A stretch of DNA of 64,000 bases from SG8-41 sp035456985 (GCA_035456985.1 DATICE010000162.1:92225-156224); one strand, 5' to 3'; shown: positions 34,541 to 42,942, numbered from the stretch's first letter. The notes: a model not told the origin generated them from the sequence alone. Program-made: numbers and translations.

Positions 34541-34592
34541 AAGAATTTTCTTTATCAATCCGTTGAAGTTGAAATATCGGAGTTGCGGCTCC

Positions 34593-34621
34593 AGATTACG
34601 AGGCTAAATATGCTTTGTCAA
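34593..34621 (-). promoter_or_regulatory. Sigma70-like promoter for the exported helical protein
   Basis: On the minus strand TTGACA, a 17-base spacer and TAATCT lie about 50 bases upstream of the ATG at 34540. The -35 box is perfect, the -10 box is weak. The region is markedly AT-rich compared with the rest of the window. Confidence 0.5.
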
Positions 34622-34638
34622 GTTAATTATGTGTAAAG

Positions 34639-34652
34639 TGACAATATTGTCA
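34639..34652. promoter_or_regulatory. Perfect 14-bp palindrome, candidate operator
   Basis: TGACAATATTGTCA is fully self-complementary. It sits in the divergent intergenic region, about 20 bases upstream of the -35 box of the minus-strand gene and about 70 bases before the regulator start, a position suited to control of both by the regulator encoded at 34723. Confidence 0.55.
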
Positions 34653-34722
34653 TTAGAAGGTATGATTCGTAGGCTTGGCCGTTGCGCCGCGAAACGCTCG
34701 CCAAGCCAGAGAGGATTTCCAA

Positions 34723-35358
34723 GTGCTTGAAATATTGGGTGATCGGCAGAAGCAGTTGCTCGAGTTACTGCTTCAGGTCAAGTCCGGCCTGACCGTGGAC
34801 GAGCTCTCCCGAGGGCTCAATATCACGCGCAACGCGGTGCGGCAGCACCTTGCCGCGCTGGTAAGCGACGGTCTGGTTGCGGAGGGCCCGACCCGCCCTT
34901 CGGGGGGACGCCCGCTGCAGCTCTATGCGCTGACCGAAAAGGGTAAGGAAGTCTTTCCGCGCCGCTATTCGTGGCTCGCGCAATTGGTCATCGAAGCCAT
35001 GAAGCGCGAGCATGGCACCGAGGGCCTGCGGGAGCGGCTCGCCGCGATCGGCTCAAGCATCGCCGCCCAACTCCGCAGCCAGAGTCCCGGGCTCGAGACT
35101 CGAGGGCAGAAAGTCGCAAAGCTCGCCGCAGTGATGGAGCAGCTCGGCTACAACGCGAGAGCCTCCGCCGCCGCGGACAAGGCGCCGGTGATCGAGGCGG
35201 ACAACTGCGTCTTCCACGAGCTCGCCATCAAGAATCCGGAAATCTGCCACTTCGACCTGGCGATGATGGGACACTTCACCGACAGCAAGGTGGACCACCA
35301 GGAGTGCATGGCGCGCGGCGGCAACGTCTGCCGCTTCAAATTCAGCGGCAAGAAGTGA
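34723..35358 (+). CDS. HTH transcriptional regulator with C-terminal four-cysteine cluster (SufR-like)
   Basis: A 211-residue regulator. The winged HTH at about residues 5-75 includes LTVDELSRGLNITRNAVRQH and a wing with RPSGGRPLQLYALT. The C-terminal part carries four Cys in NCVFHELAIKNPEICHF and ECMARGGNVCRF, spaced C-x12-C-x19-C-x7-C. SufR-type repressors bind an Fe-S cluster through similar Cys, so redox or iron sensing is likely (inference). The GTG at 34723 has GAGAGGA upstream; a TTG at 34675 is in frame but poorer. A perfect palindrome lies upstream. Confidence 0.8.
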   Translation: MLEILGDRQKQLLELLLQVKSGLTVDELSRGLNITRNAVRQHLAALVSDGLVAEGPTRPSGGRPLQLYALTEKGKEVFPRRYSWLAQLVIEAMKREHGTEGLRERLAAIGSSIAAQLRSQSPGLETRGQKVAKLAAVMEQLGYNARASAAADKAPVIEADNCVFHELAIKNPEICHFDLAMMGHFTDSKVDHQECMARGGNVCRFKFSGKK

Positions 35359-35546
35359 CGCCGACCGCGGTCCGTCCCGAGCTACAGCGCGCCGCCTGAC
35401 GCGCCTGGCAGCGATGCAAGCGCGACCGATTCTGCGGCCGGCTTGATCTAGCGCAAACCGCCCCCTCCCCTGCCGGATTACATTGCCCCGTGTCGTTGCC
35501 CGCGGCGGCAGGTGGCTGCTGCGTGCGCAGCCGGAGGAGGAGACTC

Positions 35547-36131
35547 GTGTTCCAGATACGCCTGCACGGGCGCGGAGGTCAGGGGGTCGTCACCGGCGCG
35601 GAGATGCTCTCCGTCGCCGCGTTTCTGCAAGGCCGGCACGCTCAGGCCTTCCCCAGCTTCGGATCAGAGCGCACGGGCGCGCCGGTGGTGGCATTTTGCC
35701 GCATCGACGACAAGGAGATCCGGCTGCGCGAGCCGATCATGGAGCCGGACGCGATCATCATCCAGGACCCGACGCTGCTCCACCAGGTCGAGGTCTTCAG
35801 CGGACTGCAGCCCCACGGCTACATTCTCATCAATACCTCGCGCAGCTTCGACGAGCTCGGCATCGGAGAATTCGTCTCCGGATTCCGACCCGAGCGGCTG
35901 CGTACCGTGCCGGCGACCGAGCTCGCCGTGAAGCACGTCGGCCGCCCGTTGCCGAACGCGGCGCTTCTCGGCGGCTTCGCAGCCGTCACCCGCCTGCTCA
36001 GCCTCGAATCGGTCGCCGCGGCCATCCGCGACACGTTTTCGGGCCGGGTTGCCGAAGGAAACGTTGCCGCCGCCACGGCGGCCTACGAAATCGTCGCACA
36101 GGAGATAAAGGAGGCAGCGCTGAATGCTTAG
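35547..36131 (+). CDS. 2-oxoacid:acceptor oxidoreductase, gamma subunit
   Basis: A 194-residue subunit of a TPP-dependent 2-oxoacid oxidoreductase that oxidises a 2-oxoacid with CoA to acyl-CoA and CO2. FQIRLHGRGGQGVVTGAEML is the signature of the gamma domain, followed by FPSFGSERTGAPVVAF. The GTG at 35547 has GGAGGAG ahead of it, and upstream codons are not conserved. The stop region overlaps the alpha-subunit start by eight bases, so the four genes 35547-40013 form one operon. Confidence 0.92.
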   Translation: MFQIRLHGRGGQGVVTGAEMLSVAAFLQGRHAQAFPSFGSERTGAPVVAFCRIDDKEIRLREPIMEPDAIIIQDPTLLHQVEVFSGLQPHGYILINTSRSFDELGIGEFVSGFRPERLRTVPATELAVKHVGRPLPNAALLGGFAAVTRLLSLESVAAAIRDTFSGRVAEGNVAAATAAYEIVAQEIKEAALNA

Positions 36132-37377
36132 GCAGATCGAAGGCTCGCTCGGCGTCGCGGAGGCGGTCGCGCTGTGCCGCCCGGAGGTCATCTGCGCCTA
36201 CCCGATTTCGCCGCAGACACATATCGTGGAAGCGCTCGGGGAGATGGTGAAATCGGGAAAATTGAGCCCGTGCGAGTTCATCAATGTCGAGTCCGAGTTC
36301 TCGGCAATGAGCGTCGCGATCGGCGCCTCGGCGGCCGGTGCGCGCGCCTACACCGCCACCGCGAGCCAGGGCCTGCTCTACATGGTCGAGGCCATGTTCA
36401 ACGCGGCGGGGCTCGGGCTGCCCGTCGTGATGACGGTGGCGAACCGCGCGATCGGCGCGCCCATCAATATCTGGAATGACCACAGCGACTCCATGTCACA
36501 GCGCGACTGCGGCTGGATCCAGCTCTTTGCCGAAACCAACCAGGAGGCGCTCGACCTCCACATCCAGGCTTTCCGCCTCGGCGAAGAGCTCTCGCTTCCG
36601 GTGATGGTGTGCATGGACGGCTTCATCCTTACGCACGCCTACGAGCGGCTGGACCTCCCCGACCAGGCGCAGGTCGACGCCTACCTCCCCCGCTACGAGC
36701 CGCGGCAGGTGCTCGACCCGAGAGAGCCGGTGTCGATCGGCGCGATGGTCGGGCCGGAAGCATTCACCGAGGTGCGCTACCTCGCGCACGCGAAGCAGAT
36801 GCAGGCGCTCGAGCTGATCCCCCGCCACGCGGCCGAATTCCGCGCAATCTTCGGGCGTGACTCGGGCGGACTCCTGCGCGAGTACCGCACCGCGGATGCC
36901 ACGACCATCGTGGTGGCACTCGGCTCGGTCCTCGGCACCATCAAGGACACCGTGGACGAAATGCGCGAGCAGGGCCATCGCATTGGCGCTCTCGGCATCG
37001 GCTCGTTCCGCCCCTTCCCGCTCGCCGAAGTGCGGCGGATTCTGCACCCCGCGCAGCGCGTCGTGGTCCTCGAAAAGAGCCTTGCGGTCGGCATCGGCGG
37101 CATCCTTTCGGCCAACGTCCGCATGGCGTTGTCCGGCGTGCAGCTGCACGGTTACACGGTGATCGCGGGACTGGGCGGCCGCCCGATCACGCGCAAATCG
37201 CTGCACCGGCTGTTCCGCGAAGCGGAGAGAGACGAGCTGCAGCCTCTTACCTTCCTCGATCTCGACTGGAACATCGTCAACCGCGTGCTCGAGCGCGAGA
37301 AGCAGCAGCGCCGCTCCGGACCGATCGCCGAAACCATCCTGCGCGACGTCGGCGTGGTCGCCGCCCGCGTTTCCTGA
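36124..37377 (+). CDS. 2-oxoacid:acceptor oxidoreductase, alpha subunit
   Basis: A 417-residue subunit with the pyrimidine-binding half of the TPP site. VICAYPISPQTHIVEAL and FINVESEFSAMSVAIGASAA with the conserved Glu are typical of PorA/KorA proteins. The C-terminal half (domain II) contains VVALGSVLGTIKDTVDEM and GIGSFRPFP. The substrate (pyruvate, 2-oxoglutarate, 2-oxoisovalerate or an aryl pyruvate) cannot be told from the sequence alone. It overlaps the gamma gene and is followed by beta after nine bases. Confidence 0.93.
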   Translation: MLRQIEGSLGVAEAVALCRPEVICAYPISPQTHIVEALGEMVKSGKLSPCEFINVESEFSAMSVAIGASAAGARAYTATASQGLLYMVEAMFNAAGLGLPVVMTVANRAIGAPINIWNDHSDSMSQRDCGWIQLFAETNQEALDLHIQAFRLGEELSLPVMVCMDGFILTHAYERLDLPDQAQVDAYLPRYEPRQVLDPREPVSIGAMVGPEAFTEVRYLAHAKQMQALELIPRHAAEFRAIFGRDSGGLLREYRTADATTIVVALGSVLGTIKDTVDEMREQGHRIGALGIGSFRPFPLAEVRRILHPAQRVVVLEKSLAVGIGGILSANVRMALSGVQLHGYTVIAGLGGRPITRKSLHRLFREAERDELQPLTFLDLDWNIVNRVLEREKQQRRSGPIAETILRDVGVVAARVS

Positions 37378-37386
37378 GGACAAGCC

Positions 37387-38388
37387 ATGTCGTTTCAGCC
37401 CATCAAGTTCTACCAGACCGGCACCTTCACCGTCGGCAACCGTCTCCTCGCCCCGGACGAGCGTTCGGTGCAGGCCAACATGCAGCGCACCAATTCACTC
37501 AACTCGGGCCACCGCGCGTGCCAGGGTTGCGGAGAGGCGCTCGGCGCACGCTATGCGATCGACGCGGCGATGAACGCGACTGCGAACCAGCTGATCGCAG
37601 CCAATGCCACCGGCTGCCTGGAGGTTTTCTCCACGCCCTATCCCGAGACGTCGTGGCAGATCCCCTGGATCCATAGCCTGTTCGGCAATACCGCGGCAGT
37701 CGCCACCGGGATCGCCGCGGCGCTGAAGGTCAAGGGCCGCCGCGACGTAAGGGTGATCGCGCAGGGCGGGGATGGCGGCACCACCGACATCGGCTTTGGC
37801 TGCCTCTCGGGAATGTTCGAGCGCAACGACGACGTGCTCTTCATCTGTTATGACAACGAGGCGTACATGAACACCGGCGTGCAGCGATCGTCGGCGACCC
37901 CGCCCGCGGCGCGCACTGCCACCACCATGGCGGTCGGGCGGGAGCCGGGTAACGTGTTCGGCCAGGGCAAGAACCTGCCGCTCATCGCCATGGCGCACTT
38001 CATCCCGTATGTCGCGACGGCAACCGTCGCGGAATTGCGCGACCTCGAGGCGAAAGTGCGGCGCGCGATGGAGATCCGCGGCGCGCGCTACATCCACATC
38101 TTCGTGCCCTGCCCGCTCGGCTGGGGCCATGAAGCGCACGACACGATGCGGATCTCGCGCCTCGCGAAGGAGACGGGACTGTTCCCCGTGTTCGAAGCCG
38201 AGCATGGGGAAGTCACGAGCGTGTCGAAGATCCGCCGCCAGCTGCCGGTGGAGGAGTATCTCCGCCCGCAGAAGCGCTTCGCCCACCTGTTCGGCGAGGC
38301 CCCGCGCCTGGACACGATCGCGCACATCCAGGCGTACGCCGACCGCAACATCCGCAGATTCGGCTTGCTCGAGGAGGAGGCGCTCTGA
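37387..38388 (+). CDS. 2-oxoacid:acceptor oxidoreductase, beta subunit (TPP-binding)
   Basis: A 333-residue subunit binding the TPP diphosphate and a [4Fe-4S] cluster. GHRACQGCGEALGARYA gives the first Cys pair, ATGCLEVFSTPYPETSW the next Cys, and the fourth is probably in HIFVPCPLGWGHE. IAQGGDGGTTDIGFGCLSG is the GDG Mg-TPP motif and ICYDNEAYMNTGVQRS completes it. The next gene begins inside its stop codon (TGATG). Confidence 0.94.
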   Translation: MSFQPIKFYQTGTFTVGNRLLAPDERSVQANMQRTNSLNSGHRACQGCGEALGARYAIDAAMNATANQLIAANATGCLEVFSTPYPETSWQIPWIHSLFGNTAAVATGIAAALKVKGRRDVRVIAQGGDGGTTDIGFGCLSGMFERNDDVLFICYDNEAYMNTGVQRSSATPPAARTATTMAVGREPGNVFGQGKNLPLIAMAHFIPYVATATVAELRDLEAKVRRAMEIRGARYIHIFVPCPLGWGHEAHDTMRISRLAKETGLFPVFEAEHGEVTSVSKIRRQLPVEEYLRPQKRFAHLFGEAPRLDTIAHIQAYADRNIRRFGLLEEEAL

Positions 38389-40013
38389 TGGACAAGCCCT
38401 TCGCCATCACGCTCGACGTCGGCTCCTCCCTCGCCAACCGCACGGGGTCCTGGCGCACGAACCGCCCGCTCTACGTGGATCGCCTGCCGCCGTGCAACAA
38501 CGCGTGCCCCGCGGGCGAGAACGTCCAGGGCTGGCTCTACCCTGCCGAGTCCGGAGATTACGAGACCGCCTGGCGAGTGCTCACGCAGGACAATCCGCTC
38601 CCCGCGGTCATGGGGCGGGTCTGCTACCACCCTTGCGAAGACGCGTGCAACCGGGCCCAGCTCGACTCCCCCGTCGGCATCAATTCGGTCGAGCGCTTCC
38701 TCGGGGACGAGGCGATCCGGCGCGGCTGGCGCTTTGCGCCCCCCGCGAGCGAATCGGGCAAGCGTGTGCTGATCGTCGGCGCCGGCCCGTCCGGCCTCTC
38801 CGCCGCCTACCACCTGCGGCGCCTCGGCCACCGCGTGGCCATCCACGAAGCGGGGCCGGTCGCCGGCGGCATGATGCGTTTCGGCATTCCGAAGTACCGC
38901 CTGCCGCGCGACGTACTGGAGGCCGAAGTGCGGCGCATCCTCGATATGGGGGTCGAGCTCGCACTCAACGCGAGGGTGGATAACATACTGTCCACCCTGC
39001 GAACGGGTGAGTTCGACGCGGCGTTTCTCGCTGTGGGCGCGCACATCGGCAAGCGCGCCTACATCCCGGCGGGGTCCGCCGCCAGGATGCTCGATGCCGT
39101 TTCACTGCTGCGCAGCATGGAGGGCAAGGAGCGCCCCTTGCTGGGTCGGCGCGTCGTGGTCTACGGCGGCGGCAACACCGCGATCGACGTCGCGCGAACG
39201 GCCAAGCGCCTCGGCGCCGCAGAGTCGATCATCGTCTACCGCCGCACGCGCGAGAAGATGCCGGCGCACGACTCCGAGGTCGAGGAAGCGCTGCAGGAAG
39301 GCGTCATGATCCGCTGGCTCTCCACCATCCGGGAGGCCGGCGATGCCAGCATCACCGTGGAGAAGATGGTCCTCGACGAGAAGGGCTTTCCGCAACCCAC
39401 CGGAGAGGTCGAAACGCTCGAGGCCGATTCGGTCGTGCTGGCGCTCGGGCAGGACGTGGACCTGAGCCTGCTCAAAGGCGTGCCGGGCCTCGTGATCCGG
39501 GACGGCGTGGTGCAGGTCAGCCCGAACATGATGACCGGGTACCTCGGCATATTCGCCGGCGGCGACATGGTGCCTTCGGAGCGCACCGTCACCGTCGCGG
39601 TCGGCCATGGCAAGAAGGCCGCGCGCCACATCGACGCCTGGCTGCGGGGCGGCCGCTACACAGCACCCGCGAAGCACGAGCTCGCGACGTTCGACAAGCT
39701 CAACACCTGGTACTACTCGGACGCGCCCAAGACCGTGCGCCCGACCCTCGACATCGTCCGGCGCCAGTCCACCTTCGACGAGGTGGTGGGCAGCCTCGAC
39801 GAGTCGAACGCGCTCTACGAGGCCCGGCGCTGCCTTTCGTGCGGGAACTGCTTCGAGTGCGACAACTGCTACGGCGTGTGCCCTGACAACGCCGTCATCA
39901 AGCTCGGCCCCGGCAAGCGCTTTGAATTCAACTACGATTACTGCAAGGGCTGCGGCCTGTGCGCCGCCGAGTGCCCCTGCGGCGCGATTCAGATGGTGCC
40001 CGAGAAGATCTAG
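38388..40013 (+). CDS. GltD-like NAD(P)/FAD flavoprotein fused to C-terminal 2x[4Fe-4S] ferredoxin domain
   Basis: A 541-residue electron-transfer subunit. The N-terminal Fe-S region (LPPCNNACPAGENVQGW, RVCYHPCEDACNRAQ) resembles the glutamate synthase small subunit. It is followed by an FAD loop (VLIVGAGPSGLSAAYHL) and an NAD(P) loop (VVVYGGGNTAIDVARTA). The C-terminal about 90 residues form a PorD-type ferredoxin with SCGNCFECDNCYGVCPDNAV and CKGCGLCAAECPCGAIQ. With the three preceding subunits it should link 2-oxoacid oxidation to NAD(P)+ and/or ferredoxin, as in the NADP-linked 2-oxoglutarate oxidoreductase of Azoarcus. Confidence 0.9.
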   Translation: MDKPFAITLDVGSSLANRTGSWRTNRPLYVDRLPPCNNACPAGENVQGWLYPAESGDYETAWRVLTQDNPLPAVMGRVCYHPCEDACNRAQLDSPVGINSVERFLGDEAIRRGWRFAPPASESGKRVLIVGAGPSGLSAAYHLRRLGHRVAIHEAGPVAGGMMRFGIPKYRLPRDVLEAEVRRILDMGVELALNARVDNILSTLRTGEFDAAFLAVGAHIGKRAYIPAGSAARMLDAVSLLRSMEGKERPLLGRRVVVYGGGNTAIDVARTAKRLGAAESIIVYRRTREKMPAHDSEVEEALQEGVMIRWLSTIREAGDASITVEKMVLDEKGFPQPTGEVETLEADSVVLALGQDVDLSLLKGVPGLVIRDGVVQVSPNMMTGYLGIFAGGDMVPSERTVTVAVGHGKKAARHIDAWLRGGRYTAPAKHELATFDKLNTWYYSDAPKTVRPTLDIVRRQSTFDEVVGSLDESNALYEARRCLSCGNCFECDNCYGVCPDNAVIKLGPGKRFEFNYDYCKGCGLCAAECPCGAIQMVPEKI

Positions 40014-40030
40014 CGGGCGAACGCCCGAAA

Positions 40031-40058
40031 GGATGAGGGATGAGGGATGAGGGATGAC
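40031..40058. repeat. 7-bp tandem repeat GGATGAG x4
   Basis: Four consecutive 7-mers, three identical GGATGAG and a final GGATGAC, lie 17 bases after the stop of the flavoprotein gene. They are the cleanest array in the window. Confidence 0.9.
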
Positions 40059-40085
40059 CCCCGCAGCGCGGAAGTTGAAGACAGG

Positions 40086-40113
40086 TCATCCTTCCGCCTT
40101 CATCCTTCATCCT
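40086..40113. repeat. 7-bp repeat array TCATCCT x4, inverted relative to the previous one
   Basis: Units TCATCCT, TCCGCCT, TCATCCT, TCATCCT. The complement AGGATGA is a rotation of the unit at 40031, so the two arrays face each other across 27 bases and could pair as a cruciform or RNA hairpin. Confidence 0.85.
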
Positions 40114-40115
40114 TC

Positions 40116-40140
40116 GCAGGCGGCAAAAGTTGCCGCCTGC
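40116..40140 (-). terminator. Perfect 11-bp hairpin after the glycine-zipper lipoprotein gene
   Basis: GCAGGCGGCAA and TTGCCGCCTGC flank a 3-base loop, immediately downstream of the TAA stop of the minus-strand gene at 40141. No T-run follows on either strand, so termination efficiency is uncertain. Confidence 0.5.
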
Positions 40141-40569
40141 TTACTTCCAGCCGATGACGTCGTATCCCTTCTCGCGCAGGCAGCGCTGCACGAAGCCCTT
40201 GTAGACCGAGCCTGGCTCGCCCGACCGGATCGCACCGCGCGCTACGCCGGCAGCTGCGCCGGCGGCCGCGCCCACCCCTGCGTCATGGCCGATACTGCCG
40301 CGGACCGCACCGGCGCCAGCGCCGGCTGCGCCGCCGACGACCGCGCCGGTCGCGCCGCCGCGCACCACCCTGTCACCGCTGTTGTGCGTGACTCCGTGGC
40401 TCTCCGCGAGACGTATGCAGTCGTCGACGTCCCGCTGCGCGACCTCCGGGCCGGCATGGTTGTACTTGGCATTGGGGTAGAGCACGGGCCTCTGCGTCGC
40501 GCAGCCCGCGAGAACGAGCAGCGTAATAGCGGCCCCCGCCGCGTGGATATGGGGCCTGGTCAGTTGCAT
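40141..40569 (-). CDS. Glycine-zipper lipoprotein
   Basis: A 142-residue protein. A signal sequence ends TLLVLAGCATQ with a lipobox Cys at about 23. The middle (about residues 70-115) is a glycine/alanine zipper (GGATGAVVGGAAGAGAGAV) able to insert into membranes. The N-terminal mature part has DVDDCIRLAESHGV and the C-terminus FVQRCLREKGYDVIGWK, each with one Cys that may form a disulfide. This form is common as an outer-membrane-associated lipoprotein of unknown role. Confidence 0.82.
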   Translation of the reverse strand: MQLTRPHIHAAGAAITLLVLAGCATQRPVLYPNAKYNHAGPEVAQRDVDDCIRLAESHGVTHNSGDRVVRGGATGAVVGGAAGAGAGAVRGSIGHDAGVGAAAGAAAGVARGAIRSGEPGSVYKGFVQRCLREKGYDVIGWK

Positions 40570-40674
40570 GGCGTTTCCTCCCGGGCCATCAGGCTACGAA
40601 CGCGGCACGCTCGCGGTCCGATGACACGAAGCTGCCCGCCCCGGGTTTTCTTCACTGCGGCAGCGCGCGCCCCG

Positions 40675-41019
40675 CTACAGCAGGACAATCACGAGGATCA
40701 CGATCAAAAGAATCAGAATCCAGTCGGTCTTGTCGAGCGCCCCTCCCGCGGCCAGCGTATCGATCCTGCCAGCGACGCGCAGAACTTCCTCGTCAGTCAT
40801 GGCGTCGACGCGTTTCCGGGCAAGCTCGGGAGCGACTCCCAGCGCCTTGAGCCTGTCTTCCACGCCCTCGCGCTCGAGGAACGCCCGCACCTTCTCGCGA
40901 TCGGAGCCCGCGAGGACCTGGTCCGTGGACACGATGTCCGCCGATGCCGGGACGGATATGAACGCGAACGCAATCGCGGCGAGCATCGCCTTCCAGTGCG
41001 ACACGACATCCTTCTTCAT
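40675..41019 (-). CDS. PA2779-family small membrane protein
   Basis: A 114-residue protein with a signal peptide (MKKDVVSHWKAMLAAIAFAF to about residue 28) and a mature helical part with DREKVRAFLEREGVEDRLKA and VDAMTDEEVLRVAGRIDTL. A C-terminal transmembrane helix (DWILILLIVILVIVLL) ends the protein. In other genomes this family is found beside a PA2778-type cysteine peptidase, but I see no such gene here. AGGAGG precedes the ATG. Function unknown. Confidence 0.82.
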   Translation of the reverse strand: MKKDVVSHWKAMLAAIAFAFISVPASADIVSTDQVLAGSDREKVRAFLEREGVEDRLKALGVAPELARKRVDAMTDEEVLRVAGRIDTLAAGGALDKTDWILILLIVILVIVLL

Positions 41020-41264
41020 ATGTTTCCTCCTGTCGAAGTGGGGCAAATAACCCGCCGACTCTGGAGCAGGCCGCGGGAACCCGTATTGTACCGATTTGAC
41101 GACCTTGCGGCTGCGGCAAACCTGCCCTGGCCGCCGGGTGTCGTCGAGCAGAGACGGCGCCGGCACCCGTTCTCGTGCAGTTCCAGCATAGATCCCGGTC
41201 GCCGCGCTTCGTTCCCGTTTCTGATACGCTTGCGGGTATCGAAACGCGAAGCTGCGAGACCCTC

Positions 41265-41678
41265 ATGGCCCAAAAACCCGACGATAGAACCAGCGAACCC
41301 CGGATGGACCCGAAAACCCTCTACCGCGAGGAGGTGGTGAGCGATCGCAAAGTGGGGACCATCCGCGTGCTGACCCCGATCAAGTCCGACGGCACGACCG
41401 ATTCCAGCCGGCAGGTTGCCTACATCGGCGAGGCGCAGCTGCTTACCTCAGTCGGCACGCTCCCGATCAATTTCGAGATTGATGCGCCGTCGCTCGACGA
41501 GGCGGTGAAGAAGTTCGCGGAGGTCGCGAAGGAAGCGGTCGAGCGCACGGTCAAGGACCTGCAGGAGCTGCGCCGCCAGGCCGCCTCCTCCATCGTAGTG
41601 CCGCAGGGCGGCATGGGGGGGCTCGGCGGCATGGGTCCGGGCGGCATGCCGGGCGGCGGCAAGATTCAGATTCCGTAA
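41265..41678 (+). CDS. Conserved hypothetical cytoplasmic protein with glycine/methionine-rich tail
   Basis: A 137-residue protein with no signal peptide. The central part has a beta-rich segment (KVGTIRVLTPIKSDGTTD, QVAYIGEAQLLTSVGTLPIN) followed by a charged helix (LDEAVKKFAEVAKEAVERTV). The last about 25 residues are a flexible GGMGGLGGMGPGGMPGGGK tail. I do not recognise a named family. The ATG is used because the frame upstream (from 41175) is not conserved-looking. Confidence 0.72.
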   Translation: MAQKPDDRTSEPRMDPKTLYREEVVSDRKVGTIRVLTPIKSDGTTDSSRQVAYIGEAQLLTSVGTLPINFEIDAPSLDEAVKKFAEVAKEAVERTVKDLQELRRQAASSIVVPQGGMGGLGGMGPGGMPGGGKIQIP

Positions 41679-41685
41679 CCTGCGG

Positions 41686-41706
41686 TTCGCGACCCGCGAC
41701 CCGTAA
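41686..41706. repeat. 7-bp repeat array CCCGCGA
   Basis: Units TTCGCGA, CCCGCGA, CCCGTAA follow shortly after the stop of the preceding gene. A second array begins 25 bases later. Confidence 0.6.
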
Positions 41707-41730
41707 GTTCGTCCTTCAGGCGGACTTGCC

Positions 41731-41758
41731 CGCCTTCTGCCTTCCGCCTTCTGTCCAA
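41731..41758. repeat. 7-bp repeat array CGCCTTC / TGCCTTC
   Basis: Units CGCCTTC, TGCCTTC, CGCCTTC, TGTCCAA end 10 bases before the start of the alpha/beta hydrolase gene. The same units occur inside the signal-peptide codons at 59042-59062. Confidence 0.75.
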
Positions 41759-41768
41759 GTTACTGTCC

Positions 41769-42938
41769 ATGGCCTCCGCCAACTCCACCTGGATCGATCA
41801 TTTCCCCGGCAACTTCATGTGGTCGAACGCGACCCTCGTCACCAAGGGCATGGCGCCGTACGGCGCGGTCGCCCTCGGCGAGATCGATGAAGTCTGCGAG
41901 CGGCTGCGCAGCCGCCAGCACGAGCCGCACGCGTGGTGGGAGGAATGGAGCGCGCTCGGCGCGCGCCTGGAGAAGCTCGCCGACTCCGCGGAAGTGGCAG
42001 GCCGGCGGATGAGCGCGGGCAGCGCTTACCTGCGGGCCGGCATGTACTACTTCACCGCGGAGCGCTTCATCGCGCCCGGCGCGGAGAAACGCGAGATGGG
42101 GCGCAGGGCGATCGAGTGCCAGACGAAGGGGATCCTGCGGCGCTACCCGAACGTCGAGCGGGTCGAAGTTCCGTACGAACGAACGACCCTGCCTGCGCTC
42201 CTCATGAAGGCGCCGGGCGCCGCCGGGCGTGCACCGGCAATGGTGGCGTTCGACGGGCTCGACAACTGCAAGGAGATGAGCGTGCTCTTCAACGGCCTGG
42301 AGTTCGCGGCGCGCGGCTGGCACACGCTCGCGATCGACGGGCCGGGACAGGGCGAGTCGCTGCGGCTGCGCGACATCAAGACCCGCCACGACTACGAGGT
42401 CGCCGGCACCGCGGCCTACGAATGGATCGCGGCGCGCCCCGAGGTGGATCCGAAGCGCGTTGCCGTGATGGGCTACAGCTTCGGCGGCTACTACGCGCCG
42501 CGCATCGTCGCGTTCGAGAAGCGCTACTGCGCCTGCGTTGCCTTCGGCGCGATGCACTGGAGCATGGAAGCCTGGGTGGACGGCATCCGGCGCGCGGTGA
42601 GGACCGATGCCAAGACGAGCGCGCAGTCGCACTTCCAGGTGCCGTGGGCATTCGGCGCGAAAGACCTCGACGAAGCGGTGGAAATGGCGAAGCGGTTCGA
42701 CCTCGCCGGGGTCGCCGGCCGGATCGAGTGCCCCCTGCTGGTCGCCCACGGCGAGAACGACCGCATCGTGCCGCTCGACTCGGCGAAACAACTTTACGAA
42801 GCGGCCGGCTCGAAGCGGAAGCACCTGAAGATCTTTACCGCCGCCGAGGGCGGGGCCGAGCACTGCCAGGTGGACAACCGGCAGCTGGGCGTGGACACCA
42901 TCGCCGACTGGCTTGCGGAGAACGCCTTCGGCAAGTGA
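41769..42938 (+). CDS. Alpha/beta-hydrolase (dihydropseudooxynicotine-hydrolase-like / FrsA-like)
   Basis: A 389-residue serine hydrolase. An N-terminal helical region of about 130 residues precedes the alpha/beta domain. VAVMGYSFGGYYAPRIVAFE has the nucleophile elbow GYSFGG, LLVAHGENDRIVPL supplies the acid Asp, and the His lies near GGAEHCQVD. The layout with a long helical N-terminus resembles enzymes cleaving C-C or ester bonds in dihydropseudooxynicotine and related compounds. The substrate is unknown. It is convergent with the CocE gene, with only four bases between them. Confidence 0.85.
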   Translation: MASANSTWIDHFPGNFMWSNATLVTKGMAPYGAVALGEIDEVCERLRSRQHEPHAWWEEWSALGARLEKLADSAEVAGRRMSAGSAYLRAGMYYFTAERFIAPGAEKREMGRRAIECQTKGILRRYPNVERVEVPYERTTLPALLMKAPGAAGRAPAMVAFDGLDNCKEMSVLFNGLEFAARGWHTLAIDGPGQGESLRLRDIKTRHDYEVAGTAAYEWIAARPEVDPKRVAVMGYSFGGYYAPRIVAFEKRYCACVAFGAMHWSMEAWVDGIRRAVRTDAKTSAQSHFQVPWAFGAKDLDEAVEMAKRFDLAGVAGRIECPLLVAHGENDRIVPLDSAKQLYEAAGSKRKHLKIFTAAEGGAEHCQVDNRQLGVDTIADWLAENAFGK

Positions 42939-42942
42939 CGCG

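Noticed and set aside
40031..40113. Possible CRISPR array
   Set aside because: Repeats are only 7 bp, directly tandem, without spacers, and no cas gene is present.
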